This document shows, one piece after another, positions 8,384-19,466 of a stretch of 64,000 nt of DNA (position 1 is the first letter of the stretch; each line of letters begins with the position of its first letter). A program made the position numbers and the translations under genes. Source of the DNA: Onstottus_B arcticum (GTDB lineage Bacteria; Acidobacteriota; Blastocatellia; UBA7656); contig JBBPIE010000033.1 in assembly GCA_038040485.1 (NCBI GenBank), positions 1 to 64,000 of the forward strand. Direction: 5' to 3'. The notes below the pieces were generated by a model. That model had not been told where the DNA came from. It searched no databases and saw nothing but the letters and a program-made list of their open reading frames with translations.

Positions 8384-9070
8384 GCCGGTCCCGGGTTCTC
8401 CGGAGTTCTCGAACAGCGCTCGCTCATAGCGGAAATAATCTACTTCCATCTCTCCGATTAAAAACCTGACCGGCGCGAAGAGATAGCGGCCGGCTGGCAA
8501 AGCCTCGTAAGCCGAAGCGGTCAACAGTATGTCACTTTTGCCGGCCAGGTCCTCGCCCAGCTTGGACGCCAGGTTCATCTCCGAGCCGAACAGATCCGAA
8601 TCGTCGATCACAAGAGTCTCTCCGTAGCCAATGCCGACACTGCCGCAAAGGTGACGCTCGATCGGCGTGACCGTGTTGACCGCGTCGAATGCTCTAAAGA
8701 TGTCTCGTGCAGCTTCAAGTGCGAGCGTGGGATTGTCGAAGATGGCAAAGATGTTATCGGCATCCTGCTTGATCACGCGTCCTCCGTTGGCAATCACCGC
8801 GGGAGTTGCCGATTCCACCATTTGATGGATCATTGCGAGGTAGTGGATGATCCCGTGTTCGAGCGTCAACCGAGAGAAGCCAACCATATCAAGCACCAGC
8901 ATCGCGACTCGTCGCTCGAGTACTTCACGCAGTTTTGCCGTGATGCCTGAAACTCGCTCGGGATACTGATTGAGTTCGGAGAGCAGGCGGTTTAGAAGGG
9001 CGCGTTCGACCCCGCGAGCATCGTCGCGTCTACGGTTATCCGAGTCAACGCGTCCCTTCTTGCGATTCAC
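8357..9070 (-). CDS. Class III adenylate/guanylate cyclase domain protein
   Basis: A putative cytosolic nucleotide cyclase of 237 residues. After a charged N-terminal segment the class III fold begins with MLVLDMVGFSRLT, giving the first metal-binding Asp. KQDADNIFAIF holds the second Asp, and DLFGSEMNLASKLGE corresponds to the dimer-interface/transition-state segment, with Lys where Arg is common. cAMP or cGMP specificity cannot be assigned. The GTG start at 9070 lies 2 nt after the stop of the alpha/beta-hydrolase gene, implying translational coupling. The last 27 bp overlap the kinase gene tail to tail. Confidence 0.85.
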   Translation of the reverse strand: MNRKKGRVDSDNRRRDDARGVERALLNRLLSELNQYPERVSGITAKLREVLERRVAMLVLDMVGFSRLTLEHGIIHYLAMIHQMVESATPAVIANGGRVIKQDADNIFAIFDNPTLALEAARDIFRAFDAVNTVTPIERHLCGSVGIGYGETLVIDDSDLFGSEMNLASKLGEDLAGKSDILLTASAYEALPAGRYLFAPVRFLIGEMEVDYFRYERALFENSGEPGTGLIKTDAMD

Positions 9071-9072
9071 TG

Positions 9073-10092
9073 TTACTTGCTCTTGATGAATTCGCGGATG
9101 TAGCTGTCAACCAACGCCGGCTTCTCATGGATCACCCAGTGAGTGCCGTCCGGTATTCGCTTGATCGTTACGTTTGGAACGAACTTGTCCAGGCCGTCGA
9201 GGTTGCCGGTCAACAGAGCAGTGTCCTTCTCACCCCAGATCACAAGCGTCGGAACTTTCACCACCAGTGAAGCGGCATCCAACCCAAAGCTCCCGCTGTT
9301 CTTGTCGCCTTCACCCGATGGCGGGCCGACTCGCGCCGCGCGATAGTAGTTCAAACCGCCGGTCAACGCGCCCGGTTGAGACCACGCTCCGATGTAAGCC
9401 TCTTTGTCTGCTTCGGTGAACACTCCAGACTTTAAGCCTTCGCCGAGCACGATGTTCACCAGCACGCTGTAGTTGTTCGCTGAAAGCGTTTGCTCAGCTT
9501 GCGGGCTGCGGAACATCAGCATATAACCGCTTGCTTTTTGTTGAGCGGGATTGTCGCGCAGCTCGCGCGCGAAGACGCCGGGGTGCGGCGCGTTGATGAT
9601 CACGAGCTTCTCTAGATAGTCCGGATGTGCGATGGCGAACGCCCACGCGATGGCGCCGCCCCAATCGTGCGCCACCAGGATGAACTTCTTGTGGCCTAGC
9701 TTCTCGGCAAGCGCCCGAATGTCTTCGACCATGTACTTCACTTGATACTGATCGACGTCGGCGGGCTTCGATGAGAGGTTGTAGCCGCGCATGTCGGGAG
9801 CTACGGCCATGTAGTCCTGCCCAAACTCCGCAAGCTGGTTCTTCCACTCGTACCAGAACTCAGGAAAGCCGTGCACAAACATGATCAACTTACCCTTGCC
9901 CGCGGTCGCGTAGTGCAACCGCACTCCGTTCACCTCGGCGTATTCGTGCTTGATCATTGCTGCCTTCCCTTTCTCGTGATCCTTAGGGCTTGCCGATCCG
10001 TGCTGGCGAGCGTGGGCGGAAACAAACAGACAGCCCATCGCGATCACAGCGGCAAACAGCCGCATCTTCCTATCGACTCGTTCGATTTTCAT
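9073..10092 (-). CDS. Secreted alpha/beta hydrolase (epoxide hydrolase / dehalogenase-like)
   Basis: An exported hydrolase of about 339 residues. The ATG at 10092 starts a signal peptide (MRLFAAVIAMGCLFVSAHA) after a GAGG ribosome-binding site; a longer reading to 10317 is unsupported. Motifs fit soluble epoxide hydrolases and haloalkane/fluoroacetate dehalogenases: oxyanion HGFPEFWYEW, nucleophile Asp in VAHDWGGAIAW, a lid region, acid in VIWGEKDTAL and catalytic His in DGTHWVIHEKP. The substrate is unknown. It sits between the small zinc-binding protein gene and the cyclase gene. A related hydrolase is at 19463. Confidence 0.9.
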   Translation of the reverse strand: MKIERVDRKMRLFAAVIAMGCLFVSAHARQHGSASPKDHEKGKAAMIKHEYAEVNGVRLHYATAGKGKLIMFVHGFPEFWYEWKNQLAEFGQDYMAVAPDMRGYNLSSKPADVDQYQVKYMVEDIRALAEKLGHKKFILVAHDWGGAIAWAFAIAHPDYLEKLVIINAPHPGVFARELRDNPAQQKASGYMLMFRSPQAEQTLSANNYSVLVNIVLGEGLKSGVFTEADKEAYIGAWSQPGALTGGLNYYRAARVGPPSGEGDKNSGSFGLDAASLVVKVPTLVIWGEKDTALLTGNLDGLDKFVPNVTIKRIPDGTHWVIHEKPALVDSYIREFIKSK

Positions 10093-10136
10093 AATTGCCT
10101 CAACTGTGCGGGCGCGCATTCTCGGCGCGCGGCTCG

Positions 10137-10415
10137 TCATTTCTCTTTTGTCGGATGAAGGTATTCCTGAGGAGGTCCTTCGTAGATTGTGAAGCAGCGC
10201 TGGCAACGATGGATCGTATTGCCGGGTGCGGCCTGGCTGACGACTTCCGGCGGAGCGGTCAGCCACTGTTTGACGTGGCCGGTGCAGTTTTGGCCCTTCT
10301 CGTTTTTCACAGTGCAAACGGTTTGGCCGATCGCGAGCGGGCGATGCGCGCCGGTCTTCGAGGTTCCCGGTTGAATCTCTCTGGACTGAATGCCGGTCAA
10401 GCCGGTTTCTCCCAT
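10137..10415 (-). CDS. Small putative zinc-binding protein
   Basis: A 92-residue protein I do not recognise. Four cysteines are arranged as two separated single Cys (C..VKNEKGQNC) and a CQRC pair, consistent with a zinc knuckle. The ATG at 10415 follows a G-rich GGGGGT ribosome-binding site at good spacing. It ends 45 bp before the hydrolase start on the same strand, so it is probably the first gene of a three-gene operon. It is supported by the start site and the cysteine pattern only. Confidence 0.6.
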   Translation of the reverse strand: MGETGLTGIQSREIQPGTSKTGAHRPLAIGQTVCTVKNEKGQNCTGHVKQWLTAPPEVVSQAAPGNTIHRCQRCFTIYEGPPQEYLHPTKEK

Positions 10416-10875
10416 CGCTTTACCCCCGTTAACTAGCCGAACGGTATATTATGGCACGCCGCGCCGCCGGTCAATCGAAGCGGCGAGCAATGTCATAACT
10501 TCAATTCTCCGCGTTTGGCTCTGCGTCTCGGCGCCACTGCGGTTAGCAGGTTCGATGCTCAATAACCGCAGAGCCGCGGAGCTGCAGAGATTGCGCAGAG
10601 AAGACATTCGAATCAAGACACTCCCGAAATGCGGCGACGGCGCCGCTGTAGCTCTCCGCATCCGCTTGAATCGTCGCACTGATGGCGATATCATTCCGCC
10701 GCTTTTGAGCGCGCTGCCTCGACGCTACGCAATCGCTAACCAGTGGAATGCGCTCGCCGTTTGCGCTGAGGCGCGATGGCGTAGGAGACCACATAGTTCC
10801 ATTCAACGGGCACAACTCCGAAGCCGCTGAGCGCGGATAACCGGCGCACCGAAAAATTATCTCTTGAGGTGAAAG
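10416..10875. other. Intergenic region with an imperfect 40-bp inverted repeat
   Basis: No gene is evident in these 460 bp. An imperfect inverted repeat pairs 10505-10544 with 10563-10603; both arms are built from units resembling CTCTGCG / CGCAGAG. The last bases carry the GAGGTG ribosome-binding site of the PQQ gene at 10876. Confidence 0.5.
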
Positions 10876-12963
10876 ATGAACGCACACGAGGTTCTGTCGG
10901 CTGGAAGGCACAGCGCACTCAGCGCGGTTCTCGCCCTGTTCTGTTTCGCCCTCGCGCTCGCTATTCTGCCTTCAAGAACTCTCTCGGCGGGTGCTCAGGC
11001 ATCCAAGCCGCGACAGAAGCTCTACACGCAGGAGCAGGCAAACCGCGGAAAGCGGTTGTACGCGAAGGAGTGTGCTTCCTGTCACGGGCAGAGTCTCGAG
11101 GGAAGACCGGCTACCGCGCTTGTCGGCGAGAGCTTCATGGCAAAGTGGGGCGAAGGTAAACACAGCATCGACGATCTGTACTACATCACCAAAACGCAGA
11201 TGCCGTACGAGACGCCCGGCTCGCTCACCGCGCAGCAGTACATCGACATAGTCGCGTTCATACTCGCAAGCAACGGTTATCAGGCGGGCTCGCAAGCGCT
11301 GCCCGCCAACCCGGCGATTCTCAAGCAGACCAAGATCGTGCCTCAACTTTCTTCAGCGCAGACCAGGCCGCAGCCCGAACCCGCACAGCCTGCTGTTACG
11401 CAAACCGTCGCCGCGGCCTCTTCCGCAAAACCGACTCAGGCAGAGCTGAATCATGCGGCGACAAATACTACTGACTGGCTGTTGTCGAATCACGACTATG
11501 GAGGTCAGCGCTTCGTTGACCTGAAGCAGATCAACCGCCAGAACGTTGGCTCTCTGCGGCCAGCCGCCATGTTCCAGGTCGGGGACATGAGCCCGTTTCA
11601 CACCAATCCAATCGTTCATCGCGGGCTGATGTACATCACCACGCCGAACTCGACGATCGCGCTCGACGCGGCGACGCTAAAGCAGCGATGGCGTTTCGAC
11701 CGGAAGCCAAAAGGCAAAGAGGGCTGGGGGTTGTCGCGAGGCGTCGCGCTCAAAGACGGCAAAGTCGTTCGCGGAACTCACGACGGCTACCTGGTCGCGC
11801 TGGACGCAGAGACCGGCAAGCTGCTCTGGGAGCGGGCCATCGTTGAAATGAAGAAGAATGAAGGGGGCTTCACCATGGCGCCGGTGATCTACGAGGACAT
11901 GGTGATCATCGGTCCGGCCGGCAGCGAACTTGGAGTCAAGGGATGGGTCGGCGCCTTCAGGCTCGACAACGGCCAGGAGGTTTGGCGGTTCAACACAATT
12001 CCTGATGAGGGCGAGCCCGGCGTCGAGACCTGGGGCAACGCGGATGCGCGCTTGAAGGGCGGCGGTTCGGTCTGGGCTCCGCTCTCCTTGGATCCCTCAC
12101 AAGGACTGGTCTACGTTCCGGTGGCCAATCCCGCTCCCGACTTCTACGGAAAGATTCGACCGGGCAAGAACCTCTACACATGTTCCATGGTTGCGCTCGA
12201 TGTGCGCACCGGTAAGTTGAAATGGTTTTACCAGGCCATGCCGCATGACGTGCACGATTGGGACCTGACACAGGTGAGCCCACTGTTCGAAACCCGCATA
12301 GCCGGTAAGGTTCGAAAGCTTGTCGCGACGGTTGGGAAAGACGGTCTGCTTCATGTGCTTGATCGCGAGACGCATGAACATCTTTACGAAGTTCCGGTCA
12401 CAACGCGGCTGAACACCGACGTTCCGCTGACCAAAGAAGGAGTGCGAGCGTGTCCCGGAGTATTGGGCGGCGTGCAGTGGAACGGGCCGGCGTTTAACCC
12501 CGGGACCAACATGCTTTATGTGCCGGCGGTCGATTGGTGCAATGTCTTCAAGGTGGATCAAGAGCTGCGATACGTTGAGGGCCGGCTTTACATGGGTGGG
12601 TCGACTACGTCAGATCCTCTGGACAAGTCGACGGGCTGGCTGACGGCGATCGACGCTGCCACGGGTCAGGTACGTTGGCGCTATCACTCTCCGAGGCCGA
12701 TGCTGGCGGCGGTGACGACGACTTCCGCTGAGATTGTGTTTACGGGAGAGCTGACCGGGGATTTCATGGCGCTCGATGCAAAGAGCGGTGAAGTGCTTTA
12801 CCGGTTCAACACCGGCGGCGCGATGAACGGGGGCGTGGTGACTTATGCGATCAACGGCAAGCAGTACGTTGCGGTTGCAGCAGGCAGCGCGAACGGGTTT
12901 TGGCGAGCCGCACCCGCGGCGTCAACGATGATCCTTTTTGCTCTCCCGGATGCCAAACCGTGA
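10876..12963 (+). CDS. Cytochrome c-PQQ dehydrogenase (quinoprotein alcohol dehydrogenase-like)
   Basis: A periplasmic quinohaemoprotein of 695 residues. After a signal peptide (about 1-42) comes a cytochrome c domain with CASCH (C66, C69, H70) and a possible axial Met in TQMPYET. A Pro/Ala linker (about 150-185) leads to a PQQ-type beta-propeller: repeated ALDA.TG strands, HDWDLTQVSP, and GGVQWNGPAFNPGTNMLYVP. It probably oxidises an alcohol and passes electrons through its own haem. The domain order, cytochrome first, is the reverse of classical quinohaemoprotein alcohol dehydrogenases. GAGGTG precedes the ATG. The next plus-strand gene, DUF6351, lies beyond a REP-like cluster. Confidence 0.9.
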   Translation: MNAHEVLSAGRHSALSAVLALFCFALALAILPSRTLSAGAQASKPRQKLYTQEQANRGKRLYAKECASCHGQSLEGRPATALVGESFMAKWGEGKHSIDDLYYITKTQMPYETPGSLTAQQYIDIVAFILASNGYQAGSQALPANPAILKQTKIVPQLSSAQTRPQPEPAQPAVTQTVAAASSAKPTQAELNHAATNTTDWLLSNHDYGGQRFVDLKQINRQNVGSLRPAAMFQVGDMSPFHTNPIVHRGLMYITTPNSTIALDAATLKQRWRFDRKPKGKEGWGLSRGVALKDGKVVRGTHDGYLVALDAETGKLLWERAIVEMKKNEGGFTMAPVIYEDMVIIGPAGSELGVKGWVGAFRLDNGQEVWRFNTIPDEGEPGVETWGNADARLKGGGSVWAPLSLDPSQGLVYVPVANPAPDFYGKIRPGKNLYTCSMVALDVRTGKLKWFYQAMPHDVHDWDLTQVSPLFETRIAGKVRKLVATVGKDGLLHVLDRETHEHLYEVPVTTRLNTDVPLTKEGVRACPGVLGGVQWNGPAFNPGTNMLYVPAVDWCNVFKVDQELRYVEGRLYMGGSTTSDPLDKSTGWLTAIDAATGQVRWRYHSPRPMLAAVTTTSAEIVFTGELTGDFMALDAKSGEVLYRFNTGGAMNGGVVTYAINGKQYVAVAAGSANGFWRAAPAASTMILFALPDAKP

Positions 12964-12993
12964 AAGGTTCGATGTACACAAGTGTTCAGGTGG

Positions 12994-13246
12994 AATCCCA
13001 CCAACGCAGCTGGTGGATTGTTCACACTCGGCCTACGGAGAACCCTGGAGCGAGGGTCCCGAATCCCACCAACGCAGTTGGTGGATGGTTCATATCCGAC
13101 CTGCCTCTGATCAACCGTGAATCCGAGCGGAGGGATAGGCTGTGTATGAACGATCCACCAACTGCGTTGGTGGGATTTCAAAAGGCGCGTCGCGTTTTTG
13201 CTTGTAGGCCAAGTATGAACAATCCACCAACTGCGTTGGTGGGATT
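12994..13246. repeat. REP-like palindrome cluster, four copies
   Basis: Four copies of a palindromic unit with the stem CCACCAAC-gca-GTTGGTGG occur at 12994-13018 and 13062-13086 (forward) and at 13153-13177 and 13222-13246 (inverted). Orientation is set by one extra C/G on one side. A tail of the form ATnGTTCAYA follows each copy; copies 1 and 4 also share the flank ending GGCCTAC. The arrangement > > < < can fold as local hairpins or one large structure. Copy 1 has a single stem mismatch. Confidence 0.9.
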
Positions 13247-13325
13247 CTCGCCTCAAGACGTTTGGGCTGTAAGCACAGTGCTAAGAGTCGGCCCATAGTC
13301 AGGCTGCATAAGTGAGGAAAGAACC

Positions 13326-15464
<2,139 letters not shown>

Positions 15465-15501
15465 ACTGCCCAGTCGGCCGCGCGGCTATGACTGAGGATG
15501 C

Positions 15502-15590
15502 TGGCTTCGCAGCCCGATCAGGTGAGCGGTAATGCGCTGGTCGAGATCAAAGCCCGATAGGCATCTCATTGAACCAGATTACCGTGACAA
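15502..15590 (+). pseudogene. Remnant of a second DUF6351 gene (N-terminal segment)
   Basis: The DNA encodes a broken version of DUF6351 residues about 40-75: SQPDQVSG, NALVEIKA, then a stop, then (shifted) ISLNQITVT. These align with SRPDLVSGGDALVDIKAPAGTSLSDITVT of the intact gene upstream. Small deletions and a TAG disrupt the frame. The last part runs into the 5' end of the M16 peptidase gene. It looks like the scar of a tandem duplication followed by deletion. Confidence 0.75.
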
Positions 15591-17593
15591 CGACGAAGGC
15601 TCTTCTGGTTCTGCTGGTTCTGGCACTGGCGGCGCCGGCGTTCGCTCAGGACCAACCACAGCCGCCCAATCCCTTCGCTGGTTTTGAGACGATCATCCTG
15701 GCGAACGGCTTGAAAGTCTGGTACAAACGCCTTCCCAACGATCCTAACGTGTCGATCAGCGTCACTGTGCCTTACGGGTCGGATCAGGACCCCGACGGCA
15801 AGGAACAGCTCGCCCACTTCACCGAACACATGCTGTTCAGCGATCACCTCGGCCGCACTGAAGAGCAAATCAAGCGCGAGATCGACGATCGCGGAGGCGT
15901 GCGCAACGGCATTACGTTTTGGGATCACACCTCCTACTTCGTCGACATCGGAAAGCAACATGGGCTATTCGCGCTGGATTGGTTGTACCGGATCTTGTCT
16001 CCGCACGAGATGGATGCCGCGGTGGTCGAGCGCCAACGCGAGCCGGTAGCTATCGAGATCTGGGCCAAGCCTCGCGAGTTGTTCGACTGGGTTGAGGCCT
16101 CTTACGTGAACCCGTCGTGGCTGCGGCCGCCGGACTTCTGGCAGAAAGAGTTTGGCCTCGGCGCCCGGCGCGACGTCTACCTGTACCGGAGTCTTCACAA
16201 AATCACCCCGGACGATCTTCGCTGGTTCTACGAAACGTACTACTCGCCGTCGAGAATGACGCTCACGGTGATCGGCGACCTCGACCGCGACGCGGTCTTG
16301 AAGAAGGTCGGCGAGACGTTCGCTAATTTGCAACAGCGAGAGGCGCCAACGCCTCCCGACACGCTTCGAGACCCCGGCCGCTACAGTCAGACGTTCTACT
16401 GGGCCTTCCTGCCGAACGTCATGTACACCAATCGATTCAAGCTCTATCGTCCCGGGGCCGAGCAGGAGTTGTCACTGATCTTTCTCACCCGCTTCTTGAG
16501 AAAGCGGCTCAATGACCAGCTTCGCTTTGGGGATCGAAAGGCGGTGTACGGAGTCCAGGTAGACATTGCGCGGCGAGGGAAGGCAGAGGTCCTAAGCATT
16601 TCTGGTCCAATAAAGGAGAGCGAGTTCGGATTCGCTCGCGAGGTGATCCAGCGTGAGATCGAGATGCTGCGCGCCGGATCGCTGTCTGACGCCGAGTTTG
16701 AAGCCGACCGTTCGACGCTTGCTCAACAGCTTCGCGTGGAAAACAGCGCCTCAAAGGATCTGAAGCTATGGGTGATGACCGTCTTCTACGACCCCGCGAT
16801 TCATCGCGACTTTCCGGATCTCGCAACCGCGTTTGAGAAGATCAGCAAGGCCGAAGTCGAAACCTTCGCGCGCGACACGCTTGTGCGAGATCGCCAGGTA
16901 GTCCAGATCCTGTACGTCTTTCCGTTAACACAAGGAGTGCTTGTTGCTTTGAGTCTTGTGCTTCTGTGGCTGACGATTCGAGTTGCGCGCAGGGTGCTGA
17001 TTTCGCCAGTCGATATGGCACGAATTTGCTACGTCGCCCGGTTTCAGATCGCGCTGCCGTTCAAAATCATCGCGGTCACGCTGCTGGTCGCGCTTATCGC
17101 GATCGTTGGACGGCTCCTCGTCTTTGGGTATGTGTGGCTGGGTGATCGTTTCATTGTTGGGATCGAAAGCTTCTGGTTGCAGTGGCCGTTGTATGCTCTG
17201 ATGGGCGCGTTGACGATCTTCCTGCTGGTGCTGGTTCTCGCCCATCTGCCTCGGAAGCTCCTGCTGTTTGACGATCGCCTCGTGGTCAAGTATCTCTCTT
17301 ATCGCTCGGTCGCGGTAGCGCGCACTGACATCGCCGAGACTTCACTCAGGCGTTTCCGCGCGGTGTGGTTTTCGCGCAGACTGTGGAAGTGCGTGCCCTT
17401 GACGTTAGGTCTCTTCTCGCCTGGCGTTTATCTGCGGCGCAGAAACGGCTGGTCCTATTTCTTTCGAGTACGAAATCATGAGGAGTTCCTAAGGACGTTG
17501 CAGCTTCAATCAACCGGCGGCGCCGTTATTGACCAGCAGATTCCTGAAACGCGAACGTCCGGCCAAACGGGAGACTCAAATGAAAATGAGTAG
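15584..17593 (+). CDS. M16 family metallopeptidase with C-terminal membrane domain
   Basis: An exported zinc peptidase of about 669 residues. I prefer the GTG at 15584 because it starts directly on a clean signal peptide (TTTKALLVLLVLALAAPAFAQ); a TTG at 15569 adds five residues derived from a DUF6351 remnant. The M16 domain carries the inverted zinc motif HFTEH (about 78-82), and a second peptidase-like half follows. Unusually, the C-terminal ~220 residues hold several membrane helices and a small soluble tail instead of further M16 domains. The 3' end overlaps the next gene by 14 bp. Confidence 0.85.
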   Translation: MTTTKALLVLLVLALAAPAFAQDQPQPPNPFAGFETIILANGLKVWYKRLPNDPNVSISVTVPYGSDQDPDGKEQLAHFTEHMLFSDHLGRTEEQIKREIDDRGGVRNGITFWDHTSYFVDIGKQHGLFALDWLYRILSPHEMDAAVVERQREPVAIEIWAKPRELFDWVEASYVNPSWLRPPDFWQKEFGLGARRDVYLYRSLHKITPDDLRWFYETYYSPSRMTLTVIGDLDRDAVLKKVGETFANLQQREAPTPPDTLRDPGRYSQTFYWAFLPNVMYTNRFKLYRPGAEQELSLIFLTRFLRKRLNDQLRFGDRKAVYGVQVDIARRGKAEVLSISGPIKESEFGFAREVIQREIEMLRAGSLSDAEFEADRSTLAQQLRVENSASKDLKLWVMTVFYDPAIHRDFPDLATAFEKISKAEVETFARDTLVRDRQVVQILYVFPLTQGVLVALSLVLLWLTIRVARRVLISPVDMARICYVARFQIALPFKIIAVTLLVALIAIVGRLLVFGYVWLGDRFIVGIESFWLQWPLYALMGALTIFLLVLVLAHLPRKLLLFDDRLVVKYLSYRSVAVARTDIAETSLRRFRAVWFSRRLWKCVPLTLGLFSPGVYLRRRNGWSYFFRVRNHEEFLRTLQLQSTGGAVIDQQIPETRTSGQTGDSNENE

Positions 17594-19466
17594 AATGCTC
17601 GTTGGGACCTTGGCTTTCGTGGTTCTTTTCTCCGCCTACATTTTTCCTGCCGCCTCCTTCTCGTCCGGTGCTTCCATCAACGCTACCTCGCCGTATCAGC
17701 AGCCGCAGCCCCTCACGTCTCCTGAAGGTGAAGCGCTTTACAAGCAACGCTGCGCAGTCTGCCACGACAACCCGCAGGATCGTATACCGCCGTTGTTCCT
17801 GATCAGAAGGCGGTCTGCGGAAGATGTCATGCAGACACTGACCGATGGTTCAATGAAGCAGCAAGCATCCGGCCTCAACGGTGATCAGATTCGCGCGCTC
17901 GCGATTCATCTCACAGGGAAACAGCCAGGCGCGCCGATCCAGGGAAACCTCGAAGCAAACCACTGTAAAGCCACCGGCAAGCCGATCAGCCTCACTGGTC
18001 CGCAGTGGAACGGATGGGGCCGCGACCTGGACAACTCGCGCTTTCAGCCCAAACCCGGGATCAAGCCCGAAGATGTTCCGAAGCTCAAGGTCAAGTGGGC
18101 TTTCGCACATCCGGGTCCGATGGCAACAGGCCAGCCGGCGATTATCGGCGATCGCATCTACCTCACCATCGAAGCGGGATTGATTTACTGCTTGAACGCG
18201 CAAACCGGTTGCACTTATTGGACGATGAACGCCGGGGCCGCGGTGCGCGCTGCCGTCAGCGTCGGGCCGCTTCCGCCGGGATCGCCGGCAAAGTTCGCCG
18301 TTTACTTCGGCGATGAAAAATCGAACGTCCAGGCAGTTGATGCCGCAACCGGCAAGCGGATCTGGAGAACAAAGATCGAAGACCATCTGTTGTCTCGTGT
18401 CACGGGCGCTCCAGTGCTGTATCGGAATCGCATCTACGTGCCGGTTTCCTCGTTTGAAGAAACCGCCGGCCGCGATACCAGGTACGAGTGCTGCAAGTTC
18501 CGTGGGAGTGTTGTCGCACTCGATGCTTACACTGGAAAAATCATTTGGAAGAGCTTCACGGTTCAAAGCGAGCCGAAGCCTTTCAAGAAGAACTCCTCCG
18601 GGACTCAGATGTACGGGCCTGCAGGCGGCGCGATCTGGTCGGCGCCCACGCTTGATCTGAAGCGCAAGTTGATCTACGTCGGAACCGGGAACTCATACAC
18701 GGACGTCGCGACGCTTCACTCGGACGCGATCATGGCGTTCGATATGGAAACCGGCAAACTCAAGTGGACGAATCAAGTCACTCCAAAAGACAACTTCCTT
18801 GTGGGCTGCCGCCAGCCGGGAGTGGGCAACTGTCCTGAAGAGGCGGGACCAGACTACGACTTCGGCAGCTCGCCCGTCCTGCGCACTCTGCCAAACGGCA
18901 AGCAGGTGATTCTCGCGGGACAGAAGTCGGGCGTCATCTACGCTCTTGATCCTGACAACAACGGCAAAGTGCTGTGGCAGGTCAAAGTCGGGAACGGCGG
19001 CGCGCTTGGCGGAATCGAGTGGGGCTTCGCAGCGGATCAGGAAAACGTGTACGTTCCGGTTGCCGACGTGAGCGGCGCAGCTCGCAAGCCGGGCTTGACC
19101 GCGCTGAAGATCGCTACGGGAGAGCAGCTCTGGCACGTGCCTGCGCCTCCGGCGAATTGCAGTTGGGGAACGACGCGGTGCAACAACTCTCAGTCAGCGG
19201 CCGCGTCGGTTATTCCCGGAGTAGTCTTTTCCGGAACGGCAGACGGGCACTTGCGAGCTTACTCGACAAAAGACGGTTCGATCATCTGGGACTTTGATAC
19301 GGCCAGGCCGGTTGAAACAATCAACGCCGGAGTGACGAAGGGCGGCGCGTTGGACGGCGGCGGGCCGGTGATTGTGAATAGCGTGGTCTACACGAATTCC
19401 GGCTACGGCAGGTTGATCGGGCAGCCCGGCAACCTGCTGCTGGCCTTCACGGTGGATGGAAAATGA
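17580..19466 (+). CDS. Cytochrome c-PQQ beta-propeller dehydrogenase (PVA dehydrogenase-like)
   Basis: A periplasmic quinohaemoprotein of 628 residues. The ATG at 17580 follows GGGAGA and lies inside the end of the M16 gene; it begins a signal peptide. The cytochrome c motif CAVCH starts at C58. The propeller follows, with a vicinal CC pair (C304-C305, in YECCKFRGSVVALDA) as in PQQ alcohol dehydrogenases, and multiple ALD..TG..LW strands. Overall it resembles the cytochrome-type polyvinyl-alcohol dehydrogenase family, so oxidation of a secondary-alcohol polymer or similar alcohol is plausible but not shown. The stop overlaps the start of the next hydrolase (ATGA). Confidence 0.88.
   Translation: MKMSRMLVGTLAFVVLFSAYIFPAASFSSGASINATSPYQQPQPLTSPEGEALYKQRCAVCHDNPQDRIPPLFLIRRRSAEDVMQTLTDGSMKQQASGLNGDQIRALAIHLTGKQPGAPIQGNLEANHCKATGKPISLTGPQWNGWGRDLDNSRFQPKPGIKPEDVPKLKVKWAFAHPGPMATGQPAIIGDRIYLTIEAGLIYCLNAQTGCTYWTMNAGAAVRAAVSVGPLPPGSPAKFAVYFGDEKSNVQAVDAATGKRIWRTKIEDHLLSRVTGAPVLYRNRIYVPVSSFEETAGRDTRYECCKFRGSVVALDAYTGKIIWKSFTVQSEPKPFKKNSSGTQMYGPAGGAIWSAPTLDLKRKLIYVGTGNSYTDVATLHSDAIMAFDMETGKLKWTNQVTPKDNFLVGCRQPGVGNCPEEAGPDYDFGSSPVLRTLPNGKQVILAGQKSGVIYALDPDNNGKVLWQVKVGNGGALGGIEWGFAADQENVYVPVADVSGAARKPGLTALKIATGEQLWHVPAPPANCSWGTTRCNNSQSAAASVIPGVVFSGTADGHLRAYSTKDGSIIWDFDTARPVETINAGVTKGGALDGGGPVIVNSVVYTNSGYGRLIGQPGNLLLAFTVDGK

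Noticed and set aside
12994..13246. CRISPR array
   Set aside because: The repeats alternate in orientation, are only four, and the spacing is irregular (68, 91, 69 bp), so they are REP-like, not CRISPR.
12843..13298. Small frames across the REP-like cluster containing repeated SHQRSWW peptides
   Set aside because: The peptide repeats are simply the translation of the palindromic DNA units; they have no ribosome-binding site.
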